Source: Bacillus sp. V59.32b (GTDB lineage: Bacteria > Bacillota > Bacilli > Bacillales > DSM-1321). From it: a stretch of 64,000 nt of DNA. The notes beneath the pieces are model-generated. The model saw only the letters and a list, made by a program, of their open reading frames with translations, did no database searches and was not told where the DNA came from. The first letter of the stretch is position 1; the number at the start of each line of letters is the position of its first letter. This document shows, piece by piece, positions 51,282 through 61,971 of the stretch. Where the stretch lies: NCBI RefSeq assembly GCF_003429085.1, contig NZ_QVTC01000053.1, forward strand, positions 1 to 64,000, in the 5' to 3' direction. Position numbers and translations under genes: made by a program.

Positions 51282-53620
51282 TGCTTTGTTTCCTCCTCGA
51301 GGGCTACTAATGTATTAAACCAGTCAAATAATTGCTGGTAAGAAGAATAAAGAAGCTCTTTTTCAAGCTCATATTGTTCTTGTTTTCGCTGATAAGACGG
51401 GGCATCACTCAAATCCTGTTTGTTTGCCTGTTTATTGAGCGAAATCAGTCCATTGTTTATTGTAACAAAATCAAGCTCAGAAAACACCTGTGAGATAAAA
51501 TTGATCGTATCCCGCGACCATCCCCGGTATTTAGCGAGCTCATCTCCATTCTTGGTTAAATCAAAAGACTCTCTTTTCGCCAGAAATGCGTAAAACCATT
51601 TAAAGTGTTCGCGCGTTGGCATCGTACTAAAAAAGTGATCCTGCTCATGATGAAAATGGGCATATATTCGGGCAGGCTGCTTATCTCTTAATGTATGCTC
51701 GAGCAAGCCTTTTGATGGCGGTATATCTAATAAAACAACATGGCAGCCGTCTATATTTACATTTTGGGCATCTTCTTCATTTTTTATATGCACCAATGCA
51801 TCATTTTCCTCTAGAAATGGAAAATGTTTGATCGTTTCTTCTGAAAAAATAATGACCTTATGATTTGTCTGCGGCATCCATTTTTCGAACCGGTCTATGC
51901 CTCGATAGTCAAATAGCTGCCAGCTGTCGACGGACATATCATTCAGAAAAATTTGCGGCTTTCTGATATTATTCCATTCATTGATGGCCAGCTCGCCGAT
52001 CACTGATACTTTGGAAAGTGGAGAAATTTCCTCATATAAATAGCCCAACCCAAAGCCGACACCATCCAGAGAAACACTGCTGTCTCCAAGCTGAACCTTA
52101 AGATGATTTTGGTTGGTGCCAATCTTTCTGATCCCGGATAGTCCCGCCGATTCAATTAAAATTTTCGGCTTCGGATTGTTCATTCCGAAAGGTGCAAGCT
52201 GACTCATTTCTTCGATGGACTGAATGGAAATGTCTTCAATCGCTGTCGCTCCGTCAAGCTTGGTTACGGGCGTGAAATCCTCAGCAGTCAGCTGCTCTTG
52301 GGCAAGACTGTTTAGACGGTTCCGTAGATCTTCGACGTCTTCTAACTTAAGCGTCATCCCCGCGGCCATCGGGTGTCCGCCAAAATGAGGCAGGATATCC
52401 CGGCATGTCGAGAGATTCCTAAACATGTCAAAGCCTTCGATACTGCGGGCTGAACCTTTTGCCAAGCCTTTTTCGGTATCATAGCTTAATACGATGGTCG
52501 GCCGGTAGAACCGCTCAACGAGCTTCGAGGCCACGATTCCGATAATACCGGGATTCCAGCCTTCCTTGCCGACTACAAGAACGCCGTTTTCATCCGGCGG
52601 AAAGTTTTCTTCTACTTCACGAATCGCTTCTTGCGCAGTTTCTGCCACGAGAGCCTGCCGTTCCTTATTCAACAAATCAATATCAGCTGCAAGTTCTGCA
52701 GCTGTTGCGCTATCTGCGGCCATCAGCAGATCCACGGCCGGATCTGCGGCGCCGAGCCTTCCCGCGGCGTTAATCCTTGGAGCCATTCCGAAACCAATTG
52801 ACTCCTCATTCAATGTATCCTGCTCGATGCCCGCTTTTTTAAATAACGCGAGCAACCCCGGACGTTTAGTATGGCGTAGCTGCTGAATACCCCTAGCCGC
52901 AATCAGCCGGTTTTCCCCATATAACGGCACCAAATCGGCAATCGTCCCAATCGCAGCGATCTCCAATAAATGTTCGGGCAGGTCCCCAAGCAGGGCATGC
53001 GCTACTTTGAAGGCCACTCCTACCCCGGCAAGCTCCCTAAACGGATATGTACTTTCTTCAAGCTTCGGATGGATGATCGCCAGAGCTTGCGGCAGCTCAG
53101 GACCAGGCTCGTGGTGGTCAGTGATGATATAATCAATGCCGAGCTCTTTTGTGAGCGCGGCCTCATCGAGCGCTGAAATGCCTGTATCGACCGTAATCAG
53201 TAACTTCACACCCTCTTCCGCGGCAAGCCGGAATGCTTTTTCATTCGGCCCATACCCTTCGGTGAAACGGTTCGGGATATAAAAATCAACATTCGCTCCC
53301 ATTTGCGTAAGAGTTTCGATCATGACAGTCGTACTGCTGACACCATCCGCATCATAATCGCCAAAAATGCGAATTTTCTCGTCTGCTTCAATCGCTTGAT
53401 GTATTCGTGCTACGACTTTATCCATATCCTTCATCAAAAATGGATCATGAAAAGCCTGTTCATTTATAAATAAAAAAGATCGCGCTGCTTCAACTGTATG
53501 AATCCCACGATTTGCTAATAACCTTGCAACCAGAGGTGTTATCTGTAGTTCTTTCTCCAACATTTCTACCACTTTTTCATCGGCCGCCTGGACGTGCCAC
53601 CGGGTTTTTGCCTTTAACAT
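51272..53620 (-). CDS. recJ: Single-stranded-DNA-specific exonuclease RecJ
   Basis: 782 residues from ATG 53618-53620 ([20 protein letters not shown]), after GAGGGGTGAATTC. The longer frame has no site. The DHH motifs are [20 protein letters not shown] and [20 protein letters not shown], and DHHA1 is marked by [32 protein letters not shown] lies between. An OB domain and the Bacillus-specific C-terminal region of about 230 residues complete it. It degrades single strands from 5' ends in recombination and base-excision repair. The length agrees with B. subtilis RecJ. Confidence 0.97.
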   Translation of the reverse strand: MLKAKTRWHVQAADEKVVEMLEKELQITPLVARLLANRGIHTVEAARSFLFINEQAFHDPFLMKDMDKVVARIHQAIEADEKIRIFGDYDADGVSSTTVMIETLTQMGANVDFYIPNRFTEGYGPNEKAFRLAAEEGVKLLITVDTGISALDEAALTKELGIDYIITDHHEPGPELPQALAIIHPKLEESTYPFRELAGVGVAFKVAHALLGDLPEHLLEIAAIGTIADLVPLYGENRLIAARGIQQLRHTKRPGLLALFKKAGIEQDTLNEESIGFGMAPRINAAGRLGAADPAVDLLMAADSATAAELAADIDLLNKERQALVAETAQEAIREVEENFPPDENGVLVVGKEGWNPGIIGIVASKLVERFYRPTIVLSYDTEKGLAKGSARSIEGFDMFRNLSTCRDILPHFGGHPMAAGMTLKLEDVEDLRNRLNSLAQEQLTAEDFTPVTKLDGATAIEDISIQSIEEMSQLAPFGMNNPKPKILIESAGLSGIRKIGTNQNHLKVQLGDSSVSLDGVGFGLGYLYEEISPLSKVSVIGELAINEWNNIRKPQIFLNDMSVDSWQLFDYRGIDRFEKWMPQTNHKVIIFSEETIKHFPFLEENDALVHIKNEEDAQNVNIDGCHVVLLDIPPSKGLLEHTLRDKQPARIYAHFHHEQDHFFSTMPTREHFKWFYAFLAKRESFDLTKNGDELAKYRGWSRDTINFISQVFSELDFVTINNGLISLNKQANKQDLSDAPSYQRKQEQYELEKELLYSSYQQLFDWFNTLVALEEETKQWT

Positions 53621-53695
53621 GAATTCACCCCTCAACTCAACTATTATACAAAAGGAGCAGAGGGGTTTCAATTTAATTATTTTCCGTATTTTTTT

Positions 53696-53983
53696 CTACG
53701 ACGGCGGGTTCATCCGTGATAACACGCCAGGCCTTGATTCAAAATCATCAATGATGTTTTCCTGCTGCTTTATTTTTCTCCTTAATGTGTAGATCTTGAC
53801 GATATTAATGGAAAAAACGATAAAGCCACCCATTAAAACAGACCCAAGAATCACCAGGATTAACGGCCACTCCGCGGTACCAAACAAGTAATTAACCGTC
53901 ACCGAATCGACGTTAATGACAGCGAAAATTGAGACAATGATTGCAAATAAGATGCCCAGCAGAAATATCCATTGGAATTTCAT
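53696..53983 (-). CDS. yrvD: LapA-domain membrane protein (YrvD-like)
   Basis: 95 residues. Two membrane helices (WIFLLGILFAIIVSIFAVIN and PLILVILGSVLMGGFIVFSI) form a hairpin with the conserved VDSVTVNYLFG between them, followed by a cytoplasmic coiled part (IYTLRRKIKQQENIIDDFES). This is the LapA/DUF1049 pattern. The function in Firmicutes is unknown. Position just upstream of recJ is as for yrvD in B. subtilis. The family A array lies before it. Confidence 0.85.
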   Translation of the reverse strand: MKFQWIFLLGILFAIIVSIFAVINVDSVTVNYLFGTAEWPLILVILGSVLMGGFIVFSINIVKIYTLRRKIKQQENIIDDFESRPGVLSRMNPPS

Positions 53984-54078
53984 GATTCGTCTCCTTTCTT
54001 CTTTATCTCAGTACGTTAATTTTTTATGATTATTCCCTTTTATTTATAGTTATCAAACATTTGGTCGGTTACGGATTT

Positions 54079-54605
54079 GTTGCAGGGATTTCGTTGCCGG
54101 TATTTCTGTTTTGTTGCCAGGGCCAGATTTCGTTGCCTAAATCTCGATTTTGTTGCCGGGTTCGCCAGTTTTGTTGCCGCAACGTGCACTTTCGTTGCCG
54201 GTATTTCTGTTTTGTTGCCAGGACCGGATTTCGTTGCCTAAATCTCCATTTTGTTGCCGGGTTCACCAGTTTTGTTGCCGCAACATGGACTTTCGTTGCC
54301 GGAATTTCTGTTTTGTTGCCAGAGTTAGATTTCGTTGCCTAAATCTCGATTTTCTTGCCGGGTTCACCAGTTTTGTTGCCGCAACGTGCACTTTCGTTGC
54401 CGGAATTTCTGTTTTGTTGCCAGAGTTAGATTTCGTTGCCTAAATCTCCTTTTTGTTTCCGGGTTTACCAGTTTTGTTGCCGCAACGTGGACTTTCGTTG
54501 CCGGTATTTCTGTTTTGTTGCCATGGCCAGATTTCGTTGCCTAAATCTCCATTTTGTTGCCGGGCCGGATTTCGTGCGCGGAAAATTTCTGTTTTGTAGC
54601 GGAGT
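54079..54605 (+). repeat. 20-base-period array, GTTGCC word with exact 101-base higher-order repeat (about 27 units, family A)
   Basis: GTTGCC starts at 54093, 54113, 54132, 54152, 54173 and then again at 54194, 54295, 54396 and 54497 for the same position in the set, so five units make exactly 101 bases. The five variable parts are GGTATTTCTG, AGGGCCAG, TAAATCTCGA, GGGTTCGCCAG and GCAACGTGCAC, with a few differences between copies. One unit at 54596 has the family F word TGTAGCGG instead. It lies between yrvD and the secDF terminator. Long frames on both strands are not genes. Confidence 0.96.
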
Positions 54606-54650
54606 TTCTCCAGATACGATTTCGCAGTGACCATCCCGATGTCGCGCATC

Positions 54651-54685
54651 AAAAAAGACCAATCCAAATCGCGGATTGGTCTTAA
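54651..54685 (-). terminator. Terminator of secDF
   Basis: On the minus strand AAGACCAATCC pairs with GGATTGGTCTT around GCGATTT, followed by six T. Confidence 0.9.
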
Positions 54686-54691
54686 TAATAC

Positions 54692-56953
54692 TTACACCTG
54701 AGCTTCTTGGCTCGGTTTTTTTTCTTTGTAGGTGATGAGGACTCCCTTTTTCTTCAGTTCCCTTCGCTTGAGGTCAAGCCATAATTGGGTAGCGATGTAT
54801 AGGGAAGAGTATACGCCGCAAAGTAAGCCGACAAGTAAAGCGATTGAGAAGTTGCCGATGGACGGGCTTCCGAAAATCATCAAGGCGGCAACCGTGATGA
54901 TTACCATCAACACCGTATTGATCGAACGGGTCAAAGTTTGTCTGATACTTACGTTGACAATCTCTTCAAGTTCTTCATTCGTCTTGATTTTCTTCTTCTT
55001 ACGCATATTTTCTCTGACCCGGTCAAAGGTAACGATCGAGTCATTGATGGAATACCCGACAATCGTCAATATCGCCGCGATGAAGGTCAAATCTACTTCC
55101 AACCGCAGCACGCTGAATATCGTGATAATGAAGAATGCGTCATGCAGCAGTGAAATCACTGCCGGCACAGCCATTCTCCATTCAAATCGGATCGTTGCGT
55201 ACAATATGATACCGAGAGACGAAATCAGTATGGCATAAATCGCATTTTTAGCCAATTCTTTTCCGATCGTTGGAGATACGGTGCTGATATTCGTATCATC
55301 ATCTCCTACCTCATCATGGAAGTAATCCTTGACTTCGGCAATTTCATTTTTATCCAGAACGCCTTTAAAGCGGACTACTCCAGTTTCTTGATTATCCCCA
55401 GAGATAACGATATCTTCGCTATTTAAGTCCAATGCATCCAAATGCTCTTTTACTGTCTCTTGAGTCAACGGTTCATTAGAGGTAAATTCGATTCTTGTTC
55501 CGCTTGTAAAATCAATACCAAGATTCATCTTAAAGATGAACAGGAAAATGATCCCGATAACCGTTATCGCGGCAGAAAAAGTATAATACCATTTTCTTTT
55601 CTTTACAAAATCGAACCGATCAAACCGGGTAGGAAGCTCCGTGACATCCTTCGCTTCTGCGAGATCATGGATATCCTTCTTCCTTACACCCAGCCATGAT
55701 GGGTGTTTATCAAAGGCTCTGCTGTTGATCCAGAGGCTCATGAATAAACGGGTTCCATAAACAGCCGTAATGAAACTCATCAAAATACTGATGATTAATG
55801 TTGTCGCAAAGCCTTTTACAGAACTTGTCCCATAAAAGAACAATACGGCAGCCGCCAAAAGCGTAGTCAAATTGGCATCCGTAATCGTAGCGAGCGAGTT
55901 TTTATTTCCTTCTTTATAGGCGGCACGGACAGAGCGGCCGAGCTTCAGTTCATCTTTGATCCGCTCATACGTTATGATATTCGCATCGACAGCCATTCCG
56001 ACCCCGAGGATCAGGGCCGCAACCCCTGGGAGTGTCAAAACGGCATTCATCCAGTCGAATACCAATAAAGTTAGATAGATATATATTGCCAACGTGATAA
56101 CAGCAATAAATCCTGGGAAACGATAATAGAAGAGCATGAATGCAAACACAAGGGCAATCCCGATAATGCCGGCATAGATCGTTTCATTTAACGCTTGCTC
56201 CCCAAATTTAGCTCCGACCGAAGTAGAGTATACTTCTTTTAGTTCTTCCGGCAGTGCCCCTGCATTTAACAGGTCTGCCAGTTCCTTTGCTTCCTCTATC
56301 GTAAATTGGCCGGTAATGATTACTTTATTCGTGTCAAATATTTCTCTGACAGTAGGGTCTGAAATCATATTATCTGTGGTTTCAGGCTTTTGAATGCTGT
56401 CTTTTCCTTCTTCAAAATCAAGCCAGATGGCCAGGACGTTGGTTGGTGGCGGCATGGCCGAAATTTGTTCGGTGATTTGCTTGAATTTTTGCGGGTCCTT
56501 CAAGGTGACTTCGACAACCGGACGATTATTTTCATCGAAGGTCTGCTTAGCGCCGTTCTCTGCCAAGTCTGCCCCTGTCATCATTTCTTTATCATTGAAA
56601 TCACGGAAACTTAATTTTGCCTGAGTCGAAAGGATTTCACGGGCATTGTTCTGGTCCGTTACCCCCGCGAGCTGGACGCGAATTCTGTCTTCTCCTTCAA
56701 CTTGTATATTCGGCTCATTGACACCAAGGACATCGACACGCTTGCTCAGTGCCTGGGCGGTGCTGCTAAGCGTTTCCTGTGTAACCTTCTTTTCGCCGTC
56801 TTCTGGCTTCACTTCATATAAAACCTCGAAGCCGCCTTGTAAATCGAGGCCAAGTTTAATATTGTTCAAAATTCCTGTTGAAGTTGTGCCAATCGTTGCG
56901 AATACAGCAATTATAATGAGGAAAAACGCAACGATCCTGCTTCTTTTTACCAT
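54692..56953 (-). CDS. secDF: Protein translocase subunit SecDF (fused)
   Basis: 753 residues from ATG 56951-56953 (MVKRSRIVAFFLIIIAVFAT). The earlier in-frame start (57019) adds a non-family leader. The SecD half has GILNNIKLGLDLQGGFEVLY, then the P1 extracytoplasmic region and the D4 motif region in GVGMAVDANIITYERIKDEL. The SecF half starts near residue 440 (KRKWYYTFSAAITVIGIIFL), has FKMNLGIDFTSGTRIEF and ends with ILTIVGYSINDSIVTFDRVR. Twelve membrane spans in total. It uses the proton gradient to help Sec export. The SecD-SecF fusion is the Bacillus form. Confidence 0.97.
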   Translation of the reverse strand: MVKRSRIVAFFLIIIAVFATIGTTSTGILNNIKLGLDLQGGFEVLYEVKPEDGEKKVTQETLSSTAQALSKRVDVLGVNEPNIQVEGEDRIRVQLAGVTDQNNAREILSTQAKLSFRDFNDKEMMTGADLAENGAKQTFDENNRPVVEVTLKDPQKFKQITEQISAMPPPTNVLAIWLDFEEGKDSIQKPETTDNMISDPTVREIFDTNKVIITGQFTIEEAKELADLLNAGALPEELKEVYSTSVGAKFGEQALNETIYAGIIGIALVFAFMLFYYRFPGFIAVITLAIYIYLTLLVFDWMNAVLTLPGVAALILGVGMAVDANIITYERIKDELKLGRSVRAAYKEGNKNSLATITDANLTTLLAAAVLFFYGTSSVKGFATTLIISILMSFITAVYGTRLFMSLWINSRAFDKHPSWLGVRKKDIHDLAEAKDVTELPTRFDRFDFVKKRKWYYTFSAAITVIGIIFLFIFKMNLGIDFTSGTRIEFTSNEPLTQETVKEHLDALDLNSEDIVISGDNQETGVVRFKGVLDKNEIAEVKDYFHDEVGDDDTNISTVSPTIGKELAKNAIYAILISSLGIILYATIRFEWRMAVPAVISLLHDAFFIITIFSVLRLEVDLTFIAAILTIVGYSINDSIVTFDRVRENMRKKKKIKTNEELEEIVNVSIRQTLTRSINTVLMVIITVAALMIFGSPSIGNFSIALLVGLLCGVYSSLYIATQLWLDLKRRELKKKGVLITYKEKKPSQEAQV

Positions 56954-57080
56954 TATTGTATAAGGCCCCTTTCTTTCTTTAACACCATATCCTATAAGTC
57001 TTCGTCTCATTCCAGTCATTAAAAAAGCAACATCATTATTATGATTGAAAAAAAAACGAGTGTCAATTTAAGATTATTTG

Positions 57081-57383
57081 TCAGTCCTTCAATAATTCTC
57101 TCATTTCTTCGGATGAGAGTTCCTTAAATAAGTTCGGTGCCTTGTAAGCCTCGACCGTCATGTAGGACATAAACTGGCTGCTGCTGAGTGTCAGGATGTC
57201 ATTTACTAGTTCATATATATGGATTTCTTCCTGCGGACGCTTCCATTTCTTTTGAGTCAGATATGACCATACCTCATCTTCCTTAGCAGCCCCAAGGCCG
57301 AGCAGGTTCAACTCTTCCGTTTTGTTTTTCAACGCAGGCTGCAGTGTCTGGTAAAAACGTTGATACGGGTGCTGATTCATCAT
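57081..57383 (-). CDS. comN: ComN-like post-transcriptional regulator (YrzD)
   Basis: About 100 residues from one of the Met in MMNQHPYQRFYQTLQPALKN. It is all helical, with LLGLGAAKEDEVWSYLTQKK and WKRPQEEIHIYELVNDILTL conserved and a C-terminal ELSSEEMRELLKD. In B. subtilis ComN (YrzD) acts on comE mRNA and lies between secDF and spoVB, as this gene does. The name rests on position and pattern. Confidence 0.8.
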   Translation of the reverse strand: MMNQHPYQRFYQTLQPALKNKTEELNLLGLGAAKEDEVWSYLTQKKWKRPQEEIHIYELVNDILTLSSSQFMSYMTVEAYKAPNLFKELSSEEMRELLKD

Positions 57384-57513
57384 GGATATTTCCTCCACTA
57401 TATTCTATTTTTATTGGACGTTCGATGATTAATTTGCATGCTTTGTCCAAGTCTCTGCATATAGATAATTGTATATGATATCAGCACATTTGAGAAGGCA
57501 GGGATTAGCGGTC

Positions 57514-59058
57514 ATGTCCAAATTTCTGAAAGGAACATTCATTCTTTTAATAGCCAGCTTTATTACACGTAGCCTGGGATTTATCAATCGGATTGTGGTC
57601 GCTCGTTTTATCGGGGAAGAAGGGGTAGGGTTATTTATGATGGCTTTGCCTACTTTGTTTCTTGTCATTACGATCACCCAGCTTGGGCTGCCCGTTGCGA
57701 TTTCTAAGTTTGTCGCGGAGGCGGATGCAAAGGGTGACGAGAAAAAAGTTAAAAGGATCCTTGTTGTATCTCTGTCATGTACATTCGGTTTATCGCTGTT
57801 TTTCACGCCGGTCATGCTGATGCTGGCTCCGATACTGTCCGAGACATTGTTTACCGATTCCCGAACGGTCTGGCCGCTGCTGGCCATCGCCCCAATCGTT
57901 CCTGTCGTAGCGATTTCTTCCGTGTTGAGGGGATATTTTCAAGGAAGGCAAAATATGAAGCCGTTAGCCTTTTCACAGGTTATCGAGCAGATTGCCCGCA
58001 TTGCCTTCATTGCCGTTTTGACCAAAGCCTTCCTGCCTTACGGGATAGAATATGCGGCCGCCGGGGCGATGCTCGCTTCGATCATCGGCGAGCTTGTTTC
58101 GTTAGCTTACTTGCTGACTACTTTTAAATTGAAAAAGCATTTTAAGGTCAGGAAGAATTTTTTTACAATGGCGAAGTCAGGAAAAGGGACATTTAAAGAG
58201 TTGATGAGCATTGGCATGCCGACTACCGGGAGCAGGTTAATCGGGAATTTCTACTGGTTTTTGGAACCGATTGTCGTTGCTCATAGCCTAGCGATTGCGG
58301 GTGTGGCAACAACCGTGGCTACTAAACAGTACGGCGAGCTGACTGGGTATGCCCTGCCGCTTTTAATGATGCCGTCTTTTGTAACCGCGTCATTGGCGAC
58401 GTCTCTGGTCCCTTCTGTTAGCGAGGCTAAATCGTTAGGGAATTACAAGCTGATTGAGCGGAGGCTGGAGCAATCGTTGAGGCTCACCTTTATAACCGGC
58501 TCACTTGCCATGGTTAGCTTGTTTGTACTGGCAGATCCGATTTTGGAGGCTATGTACGGTTCCTCTAACGCATCTATCTTCATCAAGTTCCTCGCGCCAT
58601 TTTTTATTTTATTTTACTGTCAGCTTCCCTTGCAATCGATGCTTCAGGCTCTGAATTTGGCTAAATCCGCAATGATTAACAGCATAATCGGATCGATCGT
58701 GAAAATCGTAATTATTTGGGTGCTCACCTCTAAAGAAAGTTTCGGAATCATGGGCGCAGCCATCGGAATCGCAGCCGGTACGATACTTGTAACGTTCCTC
58801 CATTTTTCAACGATTTTAAAAGTCATTCCGATTACATTGAAAATGAGATCATACGTTTACCCTGTCATTATCGGCGTGTTATCCGGATGGGTCGGGCATT
58901 ATGCTTTTTATACCCTATTTTCAGGACTAGCTTCTATAAGCCGGCTTCTGGTTTCCATGACGGTCATCAGTATCGTTTTTGTTGCTATTTCAGTCTTGAC
59001 AGGAGTCATAAAAAAAACCGAGATCAAACGAATCCTGTCTAGTCTGTCCTTTCGATAA
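57514..59058 (+). CDS. spoVB: Stage V sporulation protein B, MOP-family flippase
   Basis: 514 residues from ATG 57514 (MSKFLKGTFILLIASFITRS), preceded by AGGCAGGGATTAG; the longer frame (57469) is less likely. Fourteen membrane helices, with the family core GFINRIVVARFIGEEGVGLF and VVAISSVLRGYFQGRQNMKP, then VIEQIARIAFIAVLTKAFLP. In B. subtilis SpoVB is needed for spore cortex and belongs to the lipid II flippase group. It is on the plus strand, divergent from comN and convergent with yrbG, as in B. subtilis. This is direct evidence that the organism is a spore former. Confidence 0.95.
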   Translation: MSKFLKGTFILLIASFITRSLGFINRIVVARFIGEEGVGLFMMALPTLFLVITITQLGLPVAISKFVAEADAKGDEKKVKRILVVSLSCTFGLSLFFTPVMLMLAPILSETLFTDSRTVWPLLAIAPIVPVVAISSVLRGYFQGRQNMKPLAFSQVIEQIARIAFIAVLTKAFLPYGIEYAAAGAMLASIIGELVSLAYLLTTFKLKKHFKVRKNFFTMAKSGKGTFKELMSIGMPTTGSRLIGNFYWFLEPIVVAHSLAIAGVATTVATKQYGELTGYALPLLMMPSFVTASLATSLVPSVSEAKSLGNYKLIERRLEQSLRLTFITGSLAMVSLFVLADPILEAMYGSSNASIFIKFLAPFFILFYCQLPLQSMLQALNLAKSAMINSIIGSIVKIVIIWVLTSKESFGIMGAAIGIAAGTILVTFLHFSTILKVIPITLKMRSYVYPVIIGVLSGWVGHYAFYTLFSGLASISRLLVSMTVISIVFVAISVLTGVIKKTEIKRILSSLSFR

Positions 59059-59086
59059 CCGGGCCCGAGTATGCCCGGTTATTTTT
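59055..59086. terminator. Terminator between spoVB and yrbG
   Basis: AACCGGGC and GCCCGGTT pair around CCGAGTAT, and a T run follows on the plus strand. Confidence 0.8.
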
Positions 59087-59723
59087 CATCCACAAAAAAA
59101 ATACCGTCATCATAGGTACATATGGATATCCTGCTCATATCTTCATATCCGTCCTTTTTGAGCTGTTTTTTGAGCCAGATACTATCTTTACCCATACGTG
59201 ACAAGCTTTCCTTCTGCACGACACCGTCGAGTATCAGTGGAAACGGAACATTATCTTCATCGTTCTGTACATCTTCTCTCTCAATGACCGAGAGCTGCCC
59301 GGAAGGCTCCAGAATCGCATATTCAACTTCTTCGATATGGAGGATGTTTTTTTCCCGAAGCTGTGAAAGCAGATCATCGAAATTATATCGTTGCTTTCTC
59401 ATGACTCTTTCATCAATTTTCCCTTTATTGATGACGATGGATGGTTTTCCCTCAATCACTTGCCTGAATTTTTGGCTTTTAAGTGAAAAGAGGGAGAGAA
59501 GAATTTCAATTAATACAATAGCAAATATAGGAAGAAGTGAATACAAAAGCGGTTTGTCCGGATCTTCAATCGCTAATACGGCTATATCCCCTATGATGAT
59601 AAACACAATCAGATCCACAATGCTTAATTCCCCAATTTCCCTTTTTCCCATTAGCCGGAATAGTAGCCAGAGGAAAAAGTAAAAAAAGATGGACCTTAGT
59701 AAAATTATAGATAAGTCATTCAT
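59079..59723 (-). CDS. yrbG: DUF421-family membrane protein (YrbG)
   Basis: 214 residues. Three N-terminal membrane helices (SIILLRSIFFYFFLWLLFRL, VDLIVFIIIGDIAVLAI, LPIFAIVLIEILLSL) and then a soluble domain (VIEGKPSIVINKGKIDERVM, LLSQLREKNILHIEEVEYAI, LEPSGQLSVIE). This is the YetF/YrbG pattern. Relatives are linked to inner-membrane protein function in spores, but no activity is proved. It lies between spoVB and yrzE, as in B. subtilis. Confidence 0.88.
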   Translation of the reverse strand: MNDLSIILLRSIFFYFFLWLLFRLMGKREIGELSIVDLIVFIIIGDIAVLAIEDPDKPLLYSLLPIFAIVLIEILLSLFSLKSQKFRQVIEGKPSIVINKGKIDERVMRKQRYNFDDLLSQLREKNILHIEEVEYAILEPSGQLSVIEREDVQNDEDNVPFPLILDGVVQKESLSRMGKDSIWLKKQLKKDGYEDMSRISICTYDDGIFFVDEK

Positions 59724-59870
59724 TGAGGGGCCCCCCCACCTTTAGTGCAGATAATTTTATCTTGACCTTCAAACCGGTAATTAGTCTGTTTTTAATTTCC
59801 ATTTTTGAAAACATTGGTCTAAAAGAAAAAGTGGTGGAATATGCTTGTACAAAGACTGTGGAGGGAGAGA

Positions 59871-60263
59871 ATGACTATCGAAACAAAAAATTTAGGTATG
59901 GCGATTTTATACGGAGTATGTGCCATTTTTATTATAGCGATTGTGGGAAGCTTTATCTTTTCCATCTTGCTCCGATTTACCAGCATAAATGAATCCTCAC
60001 TCACATACGTCATTATGGCTGTGACCTTCCTTTCGCTTTTCATCGGAGGCTTCATTTCCGGTGGAAAAGGAAAAAAGCAGGGCTGGATGCTGGGCGGCGG
60101 TACAGGGCTTATATTCATGCTGATTGTATTATTATTTCAATATCTCGGGCATGATTCATTGTTTTCGCCAAAGCAATGGATTTATCAGGGCTGTTATGTG
60201 CTCACGGCGATGATGGGCGGCATTCTGGGAGTGAATCTGAGTTCCAGTTCGCGGGATGCATAG
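59871..60263 (+). CDS. yrzE: TIGR04086-family membrane protein (YrzE)
   Basis: 130 residues from ATG 59871 (MTIETKNLGMAILYGVCAIF), after GGAGGGAGAGA. Four membrane helices: ILYGVCAIFIIAIVGSFIFS, LTYVIMAVTFLSLFIGGFIS, GLIFMLIVLLFQYLG, YVLTAMMGGILGVNLS. GGFISGGKGKKQGWMLGGGT is the conserved loop of the family. Function unknown. Position opposite yajC is as in B. subtilis. Confidence 0.88.
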   Translation: MTIETKNLGMAILYGVCAIFIIAIVGSFIFSILLRFTSINESSLTYVIMAVTFLSLFIGGFISGGKGKKQGWMLGGGTGLIFMLIVLLFQYLGHDSLFSPKQWIYQGCYVLTAMMGGILGVNLSSSSRDA

Positions 60264-60268
60264 CCATG

Positions 60269-60303
60269 AAAAAAAACGGTATTCCAAGTGGAATACCGTT
60301 TTG
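60269..60303. terminator. Shared terminator of yrzE and yajC
   Basis: AAACGGTATTCC and GGAATACCGTTT pair around AAGT, with A and T runs on both sides. Confidence 0.92.
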
Positions 60304-60317
60304 CCTCGTACTATTGC

Positions 60318-60599
60318 TTATTGCTCTGACAGATCCGGTGCGCTTTCCGTTACTTCGCGGATTGCTGACCTATCGTATGTAAGTCTGCTGCCATCACCGC
60401 ATTTGACCACGATTTTTGAATCATCAAGAGAATCAATGATTCCGTGAAGGCCGCCGATCGTTACGATCTTATCACCCTTCTTCAATCCAGTTTGCATGGT
60501 TGAAACCGCTTTTTGACGCTTTTGCTGAGGACGGATCAATAAAAAATAGAACAGCACGAACATCAGTATTAATGGTAAGATACTAGTTAAATTTCCCAT
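60318..60599 (-). CDS. yajC: Preprotein translocase accessory subunit YajC
   Basis: 93 residues. One membrane helix (LTSILPLILMFVLFYFLLIR) is followed by the signature RPQQKRQKAVSTMQTGLKKG and DKIVTIGGLHGIIDSLDDSK. The rest is a small beta domain. It joins SecDF in the Sec holotranslocase. It is the last gene of ruvB-queA-tgt-yajC, 27 bases after tgt. Confidence 0.94.
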   Translation of the reverse strand: MGNLTSILPLILMFVLFYFLLIRPQQKRQKAVSTMQTGLKKGDKIVTIGGLHGIIDSLDDSKIVVKCGDGSRLTYDRSAIREVTESAPDLSEQ

Positions 60600-60626
60600 C
60601 TATATCACTCCTTTCTTAATAGTCAA

Positions 60627-61766
<1,140 letters not shown>

Positions 61767-61795
61767 CTAAGATAGCTCCTTTCAAATAGTGCAAT

Positions 61796-61965
61796 TTCGG
61801 TGATATATTCTGAATTTCGGTGATATTTTTCTATTTTTGATGATATATCCTAAACTTCAGTGATATATCTCAGATTTCGATGATATATCCTGAATTTCGG
61901 TGATATCTCCAATTTCGGTTATCCCCATTTTCGGTGATATCCCTTGATTTCGAAGATACCCTTCA
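61796..61965 (+). repeat. 20-base-period array, CGGTGATAT word (about nine units, family E), between queA and tgt
   Basis: ATTTCGGTGATAT-like units have TGATAT at 61801, 61821, 61841, 61861, 61881 and 61901, exactly 20 apart. Three shorter units follow at 61918, 61935 and 61954. Words vary as CGGTGATAT, TGATGATAT, CAGTGATAT and CGATGATAT. The array lies inside the ruvB-queA-tgt-yajC unit, so it should be transcribed, and spreads two genes that are normally near neighbours. A reverse copy is at 15693-15752. Confidence 0.92.
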
Positions 61966-61971
61966 ATTACT

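Noticed and set aside
37292-54605. CRISPR arrays
   Set aside because: Conserved parts are only 7-13 bases, the variable parts are about 10 bases and recur inside the array, and no cas gene is in the window.
54061-54667. Overlapping frames on both strands (Phe/Cys-rich on plus, Asn/Gln-rich on minus)
   Set aside because: Repeat artefact of the second GTTGCC array, as above.
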